A DNA stretch of 64,000 bases from Pseudanabaena galeata CCNP1313 (GTDB lineage: Bacteria; Cyanobacteriota; Cyanobacteriia; Pseudanabaenales; Pseudanabaenaceae): NCBI RefSeq assembly GCF_029910235.1, contig NZ_CP112874.1, forward strand, positions 1,736,001 to 1,800,000, written 5' to 3'. Each line of letters begins with the position of its first letter. Within the stretch, counting starts at the first letter, position 1. Made by a program: the position numbers and the translations under genes. Below are positions 18,929-26,733 of the stretch, piece by piece. The notes below the pieces were generated by a model. The model saw only the letters and a program-made list of their open reading frames with translations. It searched no databases and was not told the origin of the DNA.

Positions 18929-19030
18929 ACAGCACTTTGCGCTCAAACCCGAACCAAAAATTTTGTAAAAGTGTTGCTTCGCAACACTTTTACAAAATTC
19001 TTATGGTTCCTTTGATCGGTAATAGCTGTA
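18929..19030. repeat. Family F element, copy 2
   Basis: It begins ACAGCACTTTGCGCTCAAACC and ends GGTTCCTTTGATCGGTAATAGCTGTA, the inverted counterpart of the copy at 9822-9928. In the middle is a perfect hairpin, TTTTGTAAAAGTGTTGC-TTC-GCAACACTTTTACAAAA in two arms. It ends exactly where the stop codon of the WD40 gene begins (19031). Confidence 0.6.
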
Positions 19031-22000
19031 TTACAGATCAACTGCTCCTAATGCTTTAAGTGTAGATTTTTGAGCAGCAGTTAATCCCTTGATCCTAGCA
19101 ATATTCATATCTTCATAGGGTTTAGGAATTTTCAATGATTGGAGCCTTTTGCCAGATTGCAAATCCCAAAGTCTAGTCACTCCATCCTCACTTCCATTAG
19201 CTAAAATCTGTCCATCAGCACTGAAAATCACATCTCCCATATAGCCAATATCTAATTTTTCTTTTAAATTGTTGAGGTACTGATTAGTCTGCAAACACCA
19301 GAGCTTTACCTCGGCGGCATATCCTCCAAAGGCAAGGATTGATAATTTAGGATTTAAGGCTATTGTCCAGACTGGGAATTGGCTGGGGAGAGTGCTTACA
19401 CAAAATCCTGTTGTTAGATTCCAGAACTTAAGAGAGTGATCCATACTGCCACTAATTAATATGTCATCTTGACTAAAAGCTAAACTTTCGATGCGATCGC
19501 TATGTTCTGATAGTGTTATTAAACATTCCTGCGATCGCAAATCCCAAATTTTAATCATGCCATCCCAACTACCACTAGCAAGGATTTCAACCTTGGGATG
19601 GATCGCTAGAGCTTGGACAGGGCTATGATGACCATGCAGAGTATTTAAGCATTTTGAAGTTGGGAGATGCCAAAGTTTGATGGTTTGGTCACCACTTCCA
19701 GAAGCTAAGATTTCACCATTAGCAGTAAAAGCAACAAATCTTACCCAAGCGGAATGCCCTTGGAGAATTTGCGTGCAGGTTCCATTTTTGACATTAAAGA
19801 TCTTGATGGTATGGTCATAATTACCACAGGCAAAGGTTTGCTGGTCAGGGCTAAAGGCAACTTGCATCACTCCAGATGTGCCGAGATCAAAATTTCTCAA
19901 ACATTTTGCATTCTGAGCATCCCAAACCCTCACGCTCTGCTCTTCATAGCTAAAGGAAAAGAGAAGCTTATTGTCAGGACTAAAGGCAACAGGTTTAGTA
20001 GCTTTATGATATCCCCGAATCGTTCTGATACATTGACCTGTATCTACATCCCACAACTTCACAATCCGATCATCACTACCACTAACTAAAGTTTTCGCAT
20101 CGGGACTAAAGGTCACTGACCAAATGCGATTTTTGTGACCATATAAGGTTCTAATTACTTCGCCTGTATCTACTGACCAAAGCTTCACAGTTTCATCATC
20201 ACCTGCACTCACCAGCATTTGACCATCGGCACTAAAAGCAATCGACCAAATCTGTTTTTGATGTCCTGCGATCGCTTTCACGATTTTGCCAGTATGAATA
20301 TCCCAAATCTTGACAAGGCAATCTTCTCCAGCGCTGGCAATCTGTCCATCGGAGCGATCGCTTTGTGGCGCAAAGGCAACAGAGTAGACAGCATTAGTAT
20401 CAACAATTGTGCGAACACATTCTCCAGTTAATACACTCCATAGTTTAATGGTGCGATCCAAGCTGCAACTAGCAATCATTTGCCCATCAGGACTAAAGGC
20501 GACCGATCGCACGATCTGCTCATGTCCCTCTAGGGTCGTCATGCATTTGCCCGTTGCGACTTCGGTGAGTTTGACCGTGCGATCGCCACCACCACTGGCT
20601 ATCAGCAGATCGTCAGGGCTAAAGGCAATACTGGCTACCCCAAGTGCATGGGCTTCTATCGAAAGTAAACATGCTCCTGTATTCACGTTCCACAACTTCA
20701 CCATGCGATCGAGACCTCCACTAGCAAGCATTTGCCCATCCTTGCTAAATGCTAGAGAAAATATAAATTCACTATGAGCAGGAGTTTTAAGCAGTTGACT
20801 ACCATCAGCAACTCGCCAAAGATAAATCCAGCCCCTTACGTCACTAGTTGCTATAATCTTGCCATCGGGACTGAAGGCTGTCGCTATCACACTACTAAAA
20901 GTCACTCTAAAAGCCGATCTGGCAAGATCGCAGTTAGTAAAGTTAACTTGAGGAAGTTCCACTTCTCTGAGATCAGCCTGCCAAATGGATAAATTAGAGA
21001 AGTCATAACCAGTTAGATCAATATTTAGACAACAGAGCAGGTTAACAAGATTGCCACCTGCATATCCTTGCTTTGGTACAGTCTCCGCTTTCAGTCGAGT
21101 TAGAGTTGTGGCGATTGCTTGATAACCTAACTTATCGGCAATGGGCTGAAGGATAAACCGAATTTGAGCATCACGAATATAGTCTTTCGCTGTGGCTTCG
21201 ATGAGGGCATGACTATGGAGTAGATTTATCTTCTGTTCGGTGAAGTTAATCTCCTGACAGATCTTGTCAATGAATTGATAATTGACATATTCCATCACTA
21301 CAGGCTGGAGTGTAAACCCATTAGCCATAACTTCTATGAGCGATCGCTTTTTCAATAATTCCAGAGTCACAATCAGTTTTTGCTTTGATTCTATGGACAG
21401 CAAATTCTCTTTTAGGGCAATTACTGATATTGGCTCACGGGCGATCGCTAACCAGTACATTACTTCTTGCTCAGACTCCGATAGTCTCAAAAACTGACGT
21501 TGGAGCAGATCTTGGATATCTCCAAAAGTCAGCCCCCCCTCTCGCATTAAGGCTAGCATTTGCGAGACATCGCCACCCAGTAAATCGCGAATCCCTGCGG
21601 CGACAATTTTTAGAGCTAGAGGATTTCCCGCATAGTGGGTAATGATTTCCTGCCATTCGGCATCGTTTGCCCTCATAGATTCTCTCGCCAATATCTGCAA
21701 GCCATCCTGTTGTGATAAGCCCGATAAAGGCAGCGATCGCACTGAGCTTCCCATCAATCTCGATAATTCTGGCGGTGCTTCGCGACTGGTAACCACTAAG
21801 CAGCTTTGATGATTACGTTCCCCAATATATCTAATCAAATCACCATAGCCTTCATAACCAGATCGATAGCCAGAGAGATAGCCAGAGCGATCGCTCAGAA
21901 TCGACTCCCAGTTATCAATCACTAACAAACATCGCCGCGCATCTAGATAGCGCATCAGCAGGTCAAGTTGTGCGGGTAAATTATCTGGTAGTTCGAGCGG

Positions 22001-22480
22001 TTGAGGGTGAGAGAGAAATTGCAAAATATCGGTGAGGATGCTTGCAAAAGATGGGGCATTACGTAGCGATCGCCAGATCGTAAATTCAAATTCTTCTTTT
22101 AATTGATGGGCGAGTTGTGATGCTAGGGAAGTTTTGCCCATGCCGCCCATGCCCAAAATGGTGACAATTTGATAGCGATCGCTGATTACCCATTGCTCTA
22201 GCTGTTGCAGTTCAGTAGTACGTCCATAGAAATTACCTACCTGTTGAGCCTCTTTTAAATCAACTTGCGGAGTCTTTGCGATCGCCTCTTGCCAATCTAT
22301 ACCCAAAAATTGACAAAGCTGTATGAAGGTATCTTGGCGAATGTCATCCCCTTGAAAGAAACGTTTGGCGACACCAATCGATCCCGCTTTTTCTAAGACT
22401 TGGCTAGCAGTCTGGGACAGTCCAAGCTGACGTAATTTATCCTTGAGTATTTGCTGTCCTCGTTTAGACGCTTTTGCCAT
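19031..22480 (-). CDS. HTH-NB-ARC-WD40 STAND protein
   Basis: A 1149-residue STAND-type NTPase. An N-terminal helical, HTH-like region (1-75) precedes an NB-ARC ATPase (about 85-420) with Walker A GMGGMGKTSLA and Walker B CLLVIDNWES. A short pentapeptide-like linker (about 490-520) leads into 14 WD40 repeats (about 525-1125), enough for two seven-bladed propellers. The design is that of an NLR: a sensor array, an NTPase switch and an N-terminal output or adaptor. Cyanobacteria have many such proteins; some STAND proteins defend against phage. This one stands alone without an obvious effector, so its output is unknown. ATG at 22480. Confidence 0.9.
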   Translation of the reverse strand: MAKASKRGQQILKDKLRQLGLSQTASQVLEKAGSIGVAKRFFQGDDIRQDTFIQLCQFLGIDWQEAIAKTPQVDLKEAQQVGNFYGRTTELQQLEQWVISDRYQIVTILGMGGMGKTSLASQLAHQLKEEFEFTIWRSLRNAPSFASILTDILQFLSHPQPLELPDNLPAQLDLLMRYLDARRCLLVIDNWESILSDRSGYLSGYRSGYEGYGDLIRYIGERNHQSCLVVTSREAPPELSRLMGSSVRSLPLSGLSQQDGLQILARESMRANDAEWQEIITHYAGNPLALKIVAAGIRDLLGGDVSQMLALMREGGLTFGDIQDLLQRQFLRLSESEQEVMYWLAIAREPISVIALKENLLSIESKQKLIVTLELLKKRSLIEVMANGFTLQPVVMEYVNYQFIDKICQEINFTEQKINLLHSHALIEATAKDYIRDAQIRFILQPIADKLGYQAIATTLTRLKAETVPKQGYAGGNLVNLLCCLNIDLTGYDFSNLSIWQADLREVELPQVNFTNCDLARSAFRVTFSSVIATAFSPDGKIIATSDVRGWIYLWRVADGSQLLKTPAHSEFIFSLAFSKDGQMLASGGLDRMVKLWNVNTGACLLSIEAHALGVASIAFSPDDLLIASGGGDRTVKLTEVATGKCMTTLEGHEQIVRSVAFSPDGQMIASCSLDRTIKLWSVLTGECVRTIVDTNAVYSVAFAPQSDRSDGQIASAGEDCLVKIWDIHTGKIVKAIAGHQKQIWSIAFSADGQMLVSAGDDETVKLWSVDTGEVIRTLYGHKNRIWSVTFSPDAKTLVSGSDDRIVKLWDVDTGQCIRTIRGYHKATKPVAFSPDNKLLFSFSYEEQSVRVWDAQNAKCLRNFDLGTSGVMQVAFSPDQQTFACGNYDHTIKIFNVKNGTCTQILQGHSAWVRFVAFTANGEILASGSGDQTIKLWHLPTSKCLNTLHGHHSPVQALAIHPKVEILASGSWDGMIKIWDLRSQECLITLSEHSDRIESLAFSQDDILISGSMDHSLKFWNLTTGFCVSTLPSQFPVWTIALNPKLSILAFGGYAAEVKLWCLQTNQYLNNLKEKLDIGYMGDVIFSADGQILANGSEDGVTRLWDLQSGKRLQSLKIPKPYEDMNIARIKGLTAAQKSTLKALGAVDL

Positions 22481-22677
22481 ATTTTTTTGCCATAGTTCTA
22501 AAGGGCTAGCACTCTCAATGAGTTGGCTAGCCCTATTTTACAGATCGAAGTAATCGCGATCGCAAAATACCGATCCCATTAGCGATCCTTTTACCGATCC
22601 TAAAAGTGAGTCTTTAGTACAAGTTAGCTCAGGCATTCTATTAAACAAGCGTTATTTATAGCTAATCGGAGTTAGAC

Positions 22678-22866
22678 ATGAACAAGAATTTTTGGCTCAA
22701 GGGATTTCAAGTTAAGGCAATCATCATCTCGCTATCGTTAGCCTTACCAGTCGTTGTCATGGCACAAACCTACAGCGATCGCCAAGTCAATTCTTATACT
22801 TCTCAAGTACCTACATATTCTTACTCCATCGCTGACTTAGCCAACGCAATGCGTTGGTATTGGTGA
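22678..22866 (+). CDS. small exported protein, 62 aa
   Basis: A 62-residue protein with a clear signal peptide: positively charged start (MNKNFWLKGFQVK), a hydrophobic core and a cleavage-like VMAQ about residue 30. The mature part would be only about 33 residues, rich in Tyr and Ser (TYSYS), ending RWYW. A CGGAG ribosome site is placed 6-7 bp before the ATG. I know no family for it. The good signal peptide and ribosome site support a real gene. Confidence 0.55.
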   Translation: MNKNFWLKGFQVKAIIISLSLALPVVVMAQTYSDRQVNSYTSQVPTYSYSIADLANAMRWYW

Positions 22867-22929
22867 AATGCACAGGTTCTCATTTACATATTCATGAGAG
22901 ATTGAAATAAAACAATGTGTTATCAAGTA

Positions 22930-23095
22930 ACTGATGTTACGTGGAACGCAGATGATGAATCTCTTGCTGCTAGAGTAACAGGGCAAGCACGGGGGCATTG
23001 CCCCTACCTGAGAAATTCATGTTTTGTAGGGGCTGCGCCCCCGTGCCAGCCCCCAACCTTGAGGATCGCAGGAATTCCTTCCACGTAACATCAGT
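22930..23095. repeat. Family A MITE-like element, copy 2, with target duplication
   Basis: 166 bp with perfect 17-bp terminal inverted repeats (ACTGATGTTACGTGGAA). It is flanked by a direct repeat, CAAGTA, at 22924-22929 and 23096-23101, a clean 6-bp target duplication. The interior matches copy 1 without the 70-bp internal duplication. This is the best preserved copy and defines the ends of the family. Confidence 0.85.
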
Positions 23096-23225
23096 CAAGT
23101 AACTCAAAATTTAGCGATCAATATACAAATAATAAATGGCAAGCGGTTCTATATGATTAAGAAGTGAAACCTCGACAAATTTATAGATTGTCGTTATTCA
23201 TAAACATTATTGGAGGAAGATACCC

Positions 23226-24269
23226 ATGCAAATTGAAAAAGAGGATCTAGACTGGGCTGTTGACCAAGATTTGATCGATGCAAATGTAGCTGATAGTCTC
23301 TGGCAGGCTTTACTTGTAAGGAAACAGCACGTACCAAAATTTGATTTTGCTAACGTGTCCTACTACTTTGGCGCACTCATCATCATTTTTGGGATGTTTT
23401 TCTTTCTGACCCTTGCTTGGGCATCACTGGGTGGACTGGGTATCTTCGCCCTATCTTGCATTTACATCTTAATTTTTGCTCGTGCTGGACGACACTTGTG
23501 GTTTGATCGCGGACTAAAAGTTCCTGGAGGTTTGCTCACAACTATTGCTGTATGCATGGTTCCACTTGCAATTTATGGTTTTCAGCGCATGACGGGTATC
23601 TGGCCAAGTGGAGATCCTGGTAGCTATCGCAACTACCATATGTGGGTAAAAGCTAGTTGGTTTTACATGGAATTAGGCACAGTTCTCGCTGGGATGCTTG
23701 CCCTTTGGTGGATTCGCTTTCCCTTCCTAACAATGCCGATCGCTTACTCGCTATGGTACATGTCAATGGATTTGACACCGTTGATTTTTGGTAAAAATGA
23801 ATTTGCTTGGAATGAGCGATGTCTAGTTTCTTTCTGGTTTGGCATAGCCACTGTCGTCATTGCTTTTTTCATTGATCGGCACATCCGCCGCAGTCAGGGT
23901 GACTTTGCCTTTTGGCTATACTTGTCTGGACTAATGGCTTTTTGGGGAGGTTTAACGCTGATGAATTCTGGTGGCGAATGGGAGAGATTCCTCTATTTCC
24001 TAATTAATCTGTTTTTGATTCTTCTCTCTGTTTTGCTCAGAAGACGTGTATTTGTCATCTTCGGCGCTATGGGAGTGATCGGTTATGTAGGACATCTTGC
24101 ATACACAGTATTTAGTAATTCGCTACTGTTTCCGATCGCGCTTTCTTTTGTTGGTGTTTTCATAATTTTTGCTGGGATACAATACCAAAAAAATTACACA
24201 AATTGGGAAAAGTGGTTACATCGTATCCTTCCTGAATCTTTGCTACAAATTTTGCCAAAGGATATTTGA
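23226..24269 (+). CDS. DUF2157-like integral membrane protein
   Basis: A 347-residue protein with a soluble N-terminus (1-45, EKEDLDWAVDQDLIDANVADSLW) and about eight to ten transmembrane segments from residue 46 on. The short soluble start followed by a continuous membrane domain resembles DUF2157-type proteins, whose function is unknown. GGAGGAAGATACCC lies just upstream of the ATG as a strong ribosome site. Its stop is 5 bp before a family C repeat. No substrate-binding motif is apparent. Confidence 0.75.
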   Translation: MQIEKEDLDWAVDQDLIDANVADSLWQALLVRKQHVPKFDFANVSYYFGALIIIFGMFFFLTLAWASLGGLGIFALSCIYILIFARAGRHLWFDRGLKVPGGLLTTIAVCMVPLAIYGFQRMTGIWPSGDPGSYRNYHMWVKASWFYMELGTVLAGMLALWWIRFPFLTMPIAYSLWYMSMDLTPLIFGKNEFAWNERCLVSFWFGIATVVIAFFIDRHIRRSQGDFAFWLYLSGLMAFWGGLTLMNSGGEWERFLYFLINLFLILLSVLLRRRVFVIFGAMGVIGYVGHLAYTVFSNSLLFPIALSFVGVFIIFAGIQYQKNYTNWEKWLHRILPESLLQILPKDI

Positions 24270-24274
24270 GTCTG

Positions 24275-24416
24275 AGAGCGTGTTTAAGAAGTCTCTTATT
24301 TAGCGTAAATTTCTGCTTTTACCCCCCTTAATCCCCCCTTGCAAAGGGGGGGAACTCAGATTCTCCCCCTTGTAAAGAGGGAGTTAGAGGGGGTAAAAAC
24401 TTCTCAAACACGCTCT
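24275..24416. repeat. Family C element, copy 2
   Basis: About 142 bp, inverted relative to 7107-7250, with terminal repeats AGAGCGTGTTTAAGAAGT and ACTTCTCAAACACGCTCT-like ends. The C-run/G-run interior is conserved, so the whole element can fold into one long hairpin. No target duplication is clear to me. Confidence 0.75.
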
Positions 24417-24485
24417 AAGAATGAAGAGATTATCAGTCAATATATTTTGACTTTTGCTAAAGTTCTATTTTGATGTGAAAAATTT

Positions 24486-25210
24486 GTGAGCTATTTAGAA
24501 GCATTTTCGCCAGACTATGCGATCGCACGGGAGCGCTTTCGAGCAAAGTCTTTGGCTTGTGGTTACGATTGCATAGCCTATCCAATTGATCGAGTGAGTC
24601 CAAATGGTGAAGAACTAACAATTGATGTGGCGATCGCAGGCGCACCTAACCCCAAAAGAACCGTAGTAATTTCCAGTGGGTTCCATGGTGTAGAAGGCTT
24701 CTGAGGCTCAGCAATCCAACTAGCTTTGTTAGAACAGCAGCAAATAATTACTTCGCGATCGCCTGATACGAGAGTAGTACTCATTCATGCCCTAAATCCC
24801 TATGGCTTTGCAATGTCAGTTCGACGAAAGCGAAAAATGGTAAGAATCGCTTAGCGATTCTTACCATTTTTCGCCATTTGCGGCGTGCTTTGCACGCCGC
24901 AAATGGCTATATCGAACTCACGTTAAATTTAATGCGTTCCTAAATCCAACATCACCACCATCAAAGTTTGACCCCTATATATTGCAAGCTATTTGGCTAA
25001 TCTTGAAGTATGGTATGACTAGTTTAAGGAACACTCTTCCCGTAGGACAATATGATTATCCAAAAGGGCTTTTCTTTGGTGGTAATGCTCCATCGAAAAC
25101 TCAAGAGGTTCTTGCTGAAAATTTATCTCAATGGATCGGTAATACTTCAGAAGTATTGCATCTTGATTTCCACACAGGCCTAGGAAAATGGGGAACTTAC
25201 CTGAGTAATT
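24486..25210 (+). pseudogene. DUF2817 (M14-like carboxypeptidase family) pseudogene
   Basis: From a GTG at 24486 the frame gives ARERFRAKSLACGYD, ISSGFHGVEGF and then TGA at 24702-24704, where the family continues with another residue before GSAIQLALL. After the stop it goes on to VLIHALNPYGFA and is then interrupted by a family E hairpin element (24816-24926). Beyond that, in a shifted frame, family-like sequence returns: LQAIWLILKYGM, YDYPKGLFFGG and HLDFHTGLGKWGTY, ending about 25210 where the match stops. So the gene has a nonsense codon, an insertion and a lost C-terminus. The intact protein would be a predicted zinc-dependent hydrolase; this one cannot work. Confidence 0.85.
24816..24926. 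repeat. Family E double-hairpin element, copy 1
   Basis: Ends read TGTCAGTTCGACGAAAG and TATCGAACTCACGTTAA, an imperfect inverted repeat. Inside are two adjacent perfect hairpins: GCGAAAAATGGTAAGAATCGC with its complement, and GCCATTTGCGGCGTGC with its complement. It is inserted in the DUF2817 pseudogene. A full inverted copy is at 36627-36747. Confidence 0.8.
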
Positions 25211-25214
25211 TCTC

Positions 25215-25570
25215 TCTCAATTCCATCATATTCAATTAAAACTTTATTGTCCTTGATACTCACATAAATCAAATTACCACGCACACGCCGATCCCGATTT
25301 AGTAACTAGATTTACGATAACAAGTTTTAACGGGATTTTAGCGATCGCTAGTTTACCAATAGGTTCAATAAATATAATCGCTTTCTCTAAATCATTAACT
25401 TGAGACTGGCCGCGAAACTGTTTGATTTAGATGGCGATTTGTTTATTTCCTTGCCGAATGCCAATAAAACCACTTGCACCAAGATCAACAAACAAAAAGC
25501 GATCGCCAAATTCGATACAGATCGCGATCGCCTGTTGATAGTTTTGCCGCGCTTCTGCATATTCTCGTAT
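25215..25570 (-). pseudogene. remnants of TPR, xisH and xisI genes
   Basis: Read on the minus strand from about 25570, one TPR-like unit (EARQNYQQAIAI...EFGDR) runs straight into xisH-like sequence: FLFVDLGASGFIGIRQGN, KQIAI, a TAA in place of the usual Glu, then QFRGQSQVNDLEKAI. The family's middle part is missing and the frame continues IFIEPIGKLAIAKIPLKLVI. Downstream, in another frame, GNLIYVSIKDNKVLIEYDG resembles the C-terminus of XisI. XisH and XisI are the paired fdxN-element excision controlling factors, widespread in filamentous cyanobacteria. The piece is a decayed fusion with nonsense, deletion and frameshift. Confidence 0.65.
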
Positions 25571-25589
25571 AAACATGCATGAAAATTGC

Positions 25590-25962
25590 CTATGATAAGT
25601 TTAGATAGTCTCTAACTTGGTATAAAAAATCCTTTGCGTTTTGTAGGGTGATCTTTACTTGTTCTGTAGTTAGTTCTACTTCCTCGCCATAATCAGCTAG
25701 TTGTCTCAAATCGTAGGTATCACCTAAGATAACAGAAAGCTCATTAGAGAGTTTGCTTGTTTTGATAAAGTGCAATCTAAATAGTTTGATGAGTCCTTTG
25801 TGGGTGCTGGCGTTAATGTTTTCAGAGATTAGAATGGCTTGAGTTGCGAAGTACATTGAATAGTAAGCCCGTGAAATTGAGGCTCGATAACGGTTACTTT
25901 CCAAGAGTTGCTGTTTCTAGTTCTTCTTGAGATAGATTTATGTAGAATTGGATTTGGCTCAT
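25590..25962 (-). pseudogene. HEPN-domain gene with an N-terminal frameshift
   Basis: The long frame (25590-25904, TTG-initiated) gives ESNRYRASISRAYYSMYFATQ, the core helix of the HEPN family, then STHKGLIKLF and a helical C-terminus. Upstream, another frame from ATG 25962 gives MSQIQFYINLSQEELETA, the expected N-terminus, which stops at once. Loss of about two bases near 25915-25920 (where AKLLESNRYR would be expected) explains both. The ATG at 25962 overlaps the MNT stop as ATGA. A clear Rx4-6H RNase motif is not visible. It is either inactivated or a sequencing slip. Confidence 0.75.
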
Positions 25963-26294
25963 AGAGCGATTCCTTCTCTACGGATATTGTTTAAAAGTGG
26001 GGTAGATTTGTTTTTGAAGTCTTCTTCTGAGATGGGAATTACGGATAAGAGTTCGTCGTATTGAAGGCTAAGTCTAGATTTGATTGCGCCCATGTGAAAA
26101 ATCTCAGTGGGAGGGGAGATGGGAGATTTGAGGATAACGGCAACATCAATGTCTGAGTCGGTTGTAGCTTGATTGCGTGCCTGTGAACCGTACAAAACCA
26201 GTTGCAAGAATTTACTGCCATACAGGTGTTGCAGTTCTTCTCGAAATTCTGTTAATAGGCTATTTAACTTTGGTGCTAATGTTGATTGATTCAT
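25959..26294 (-). CDS. MNT-type minimal nucleotidyltransferase
   Basis: A 111-residue Pol-beta superfamily nucleotidyltransferase. The GS motif LVLYGSQARNQA (about 33-44) and the catalytic DSDIDVAVIL (about 48-57) are intact. In MNT-HEPN systems this protein nucleotidylates and neutralises the HEPN toxin. The stop overlaps the HEPN start (ATGA), the classic operon form, but the HEPN frame is broken. ATG at 26294, 49 bp after the DUF433 gene on the same strand. Confidence 0.88.
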   Translation of the reverse strand: MNQSTLAPKLNSLLTEFREELQHLYGSKFLQLVLYGSQARNQATTDSDIDVAVILKSPISPPTEIFHMGAIKSRLSLQYDELLSVIPISEEDFKNKSTPLLNNIRREGIAL

Positions 26295-26343
26295 ATTTTT
26301 CCCTTAAGAGATTATCCGCGATCGCAATGTTCATTGTCGTAAC

Positions 26344-26544
26344 CTATTTCGCTCCAGTAGCAAAGGCAAATACGGCTCTAAGTGAATTTTGGTTTAGGGT
26401 AGGATAGTTTTCAAATATTTGTTGTTCTGTCCAACCTGCGGACAATAAGCCCAATATAAATTCGACGGAAAGCCTTGTGCCTTTGATGACTGGCTTGCCG
26501 AATAATATATCGGGATCGGAGTGGATATAGGTTTCCCAGTTCAT
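26344..26544 (-). CDS. DUF433 antitoxin-like protein
   Basis: A 66-residue DUF433 protein with the family core HSDPDILFGKPVIKGTRLSV and the HTH-like LLSAGWTEQQIFENYPTL. Such proteins are usually antitoxin-like partners of PIN-type (DUF5615) genes. No such partner follows; the next genes on the strand are MNT and HEPN. The C-terminus (FAFATGAK) is shorter than in many members, so it may be slightly truncated. Confidence 0.8.
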   Translation of the reverse strand: MNWETYIHSDPDILFGKPVIKGTRLSVEFILGLLSAGWTEQQIFENYPTLNQNSLRAVFAFATGAK

Positions 26545-26620
26545 GTAATCACTTCTCTAAGTGCTAATTTGATTTTAACAATTTTAAGATCTCTTCAACA
26601 AAAGTAATCTGTGAAGGCAA

Positions 26621-26686
26621 AGATCCCCGACTTTTTTTGTGACTAGTGCAGATGGTCTATGACAGCAAAGAAAAAGTCGGGGATCT
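26621..26686. repeat. inverted repeat AGATCCCCGACTTTTT
   Basis: Perfect 16-bp arms at 26621-26636 and 26671-26686 with a 34-bp spacer, upstream of the IS1380 element and the DUF433 gene. I saw no second copy in this window. Confidence 0.6.
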
Positions 26687-26733
26687 GAATCTCGGCTTTT
26701 AAAGTTTTTTATTCCTGACTACTGAATGCTTAG

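Noticed and set aside
25400-25582. Plus-strand ORF of 60 aa
   Set aside because: It is antisense to the xisH/TPR remnant, which explains the sequence better.
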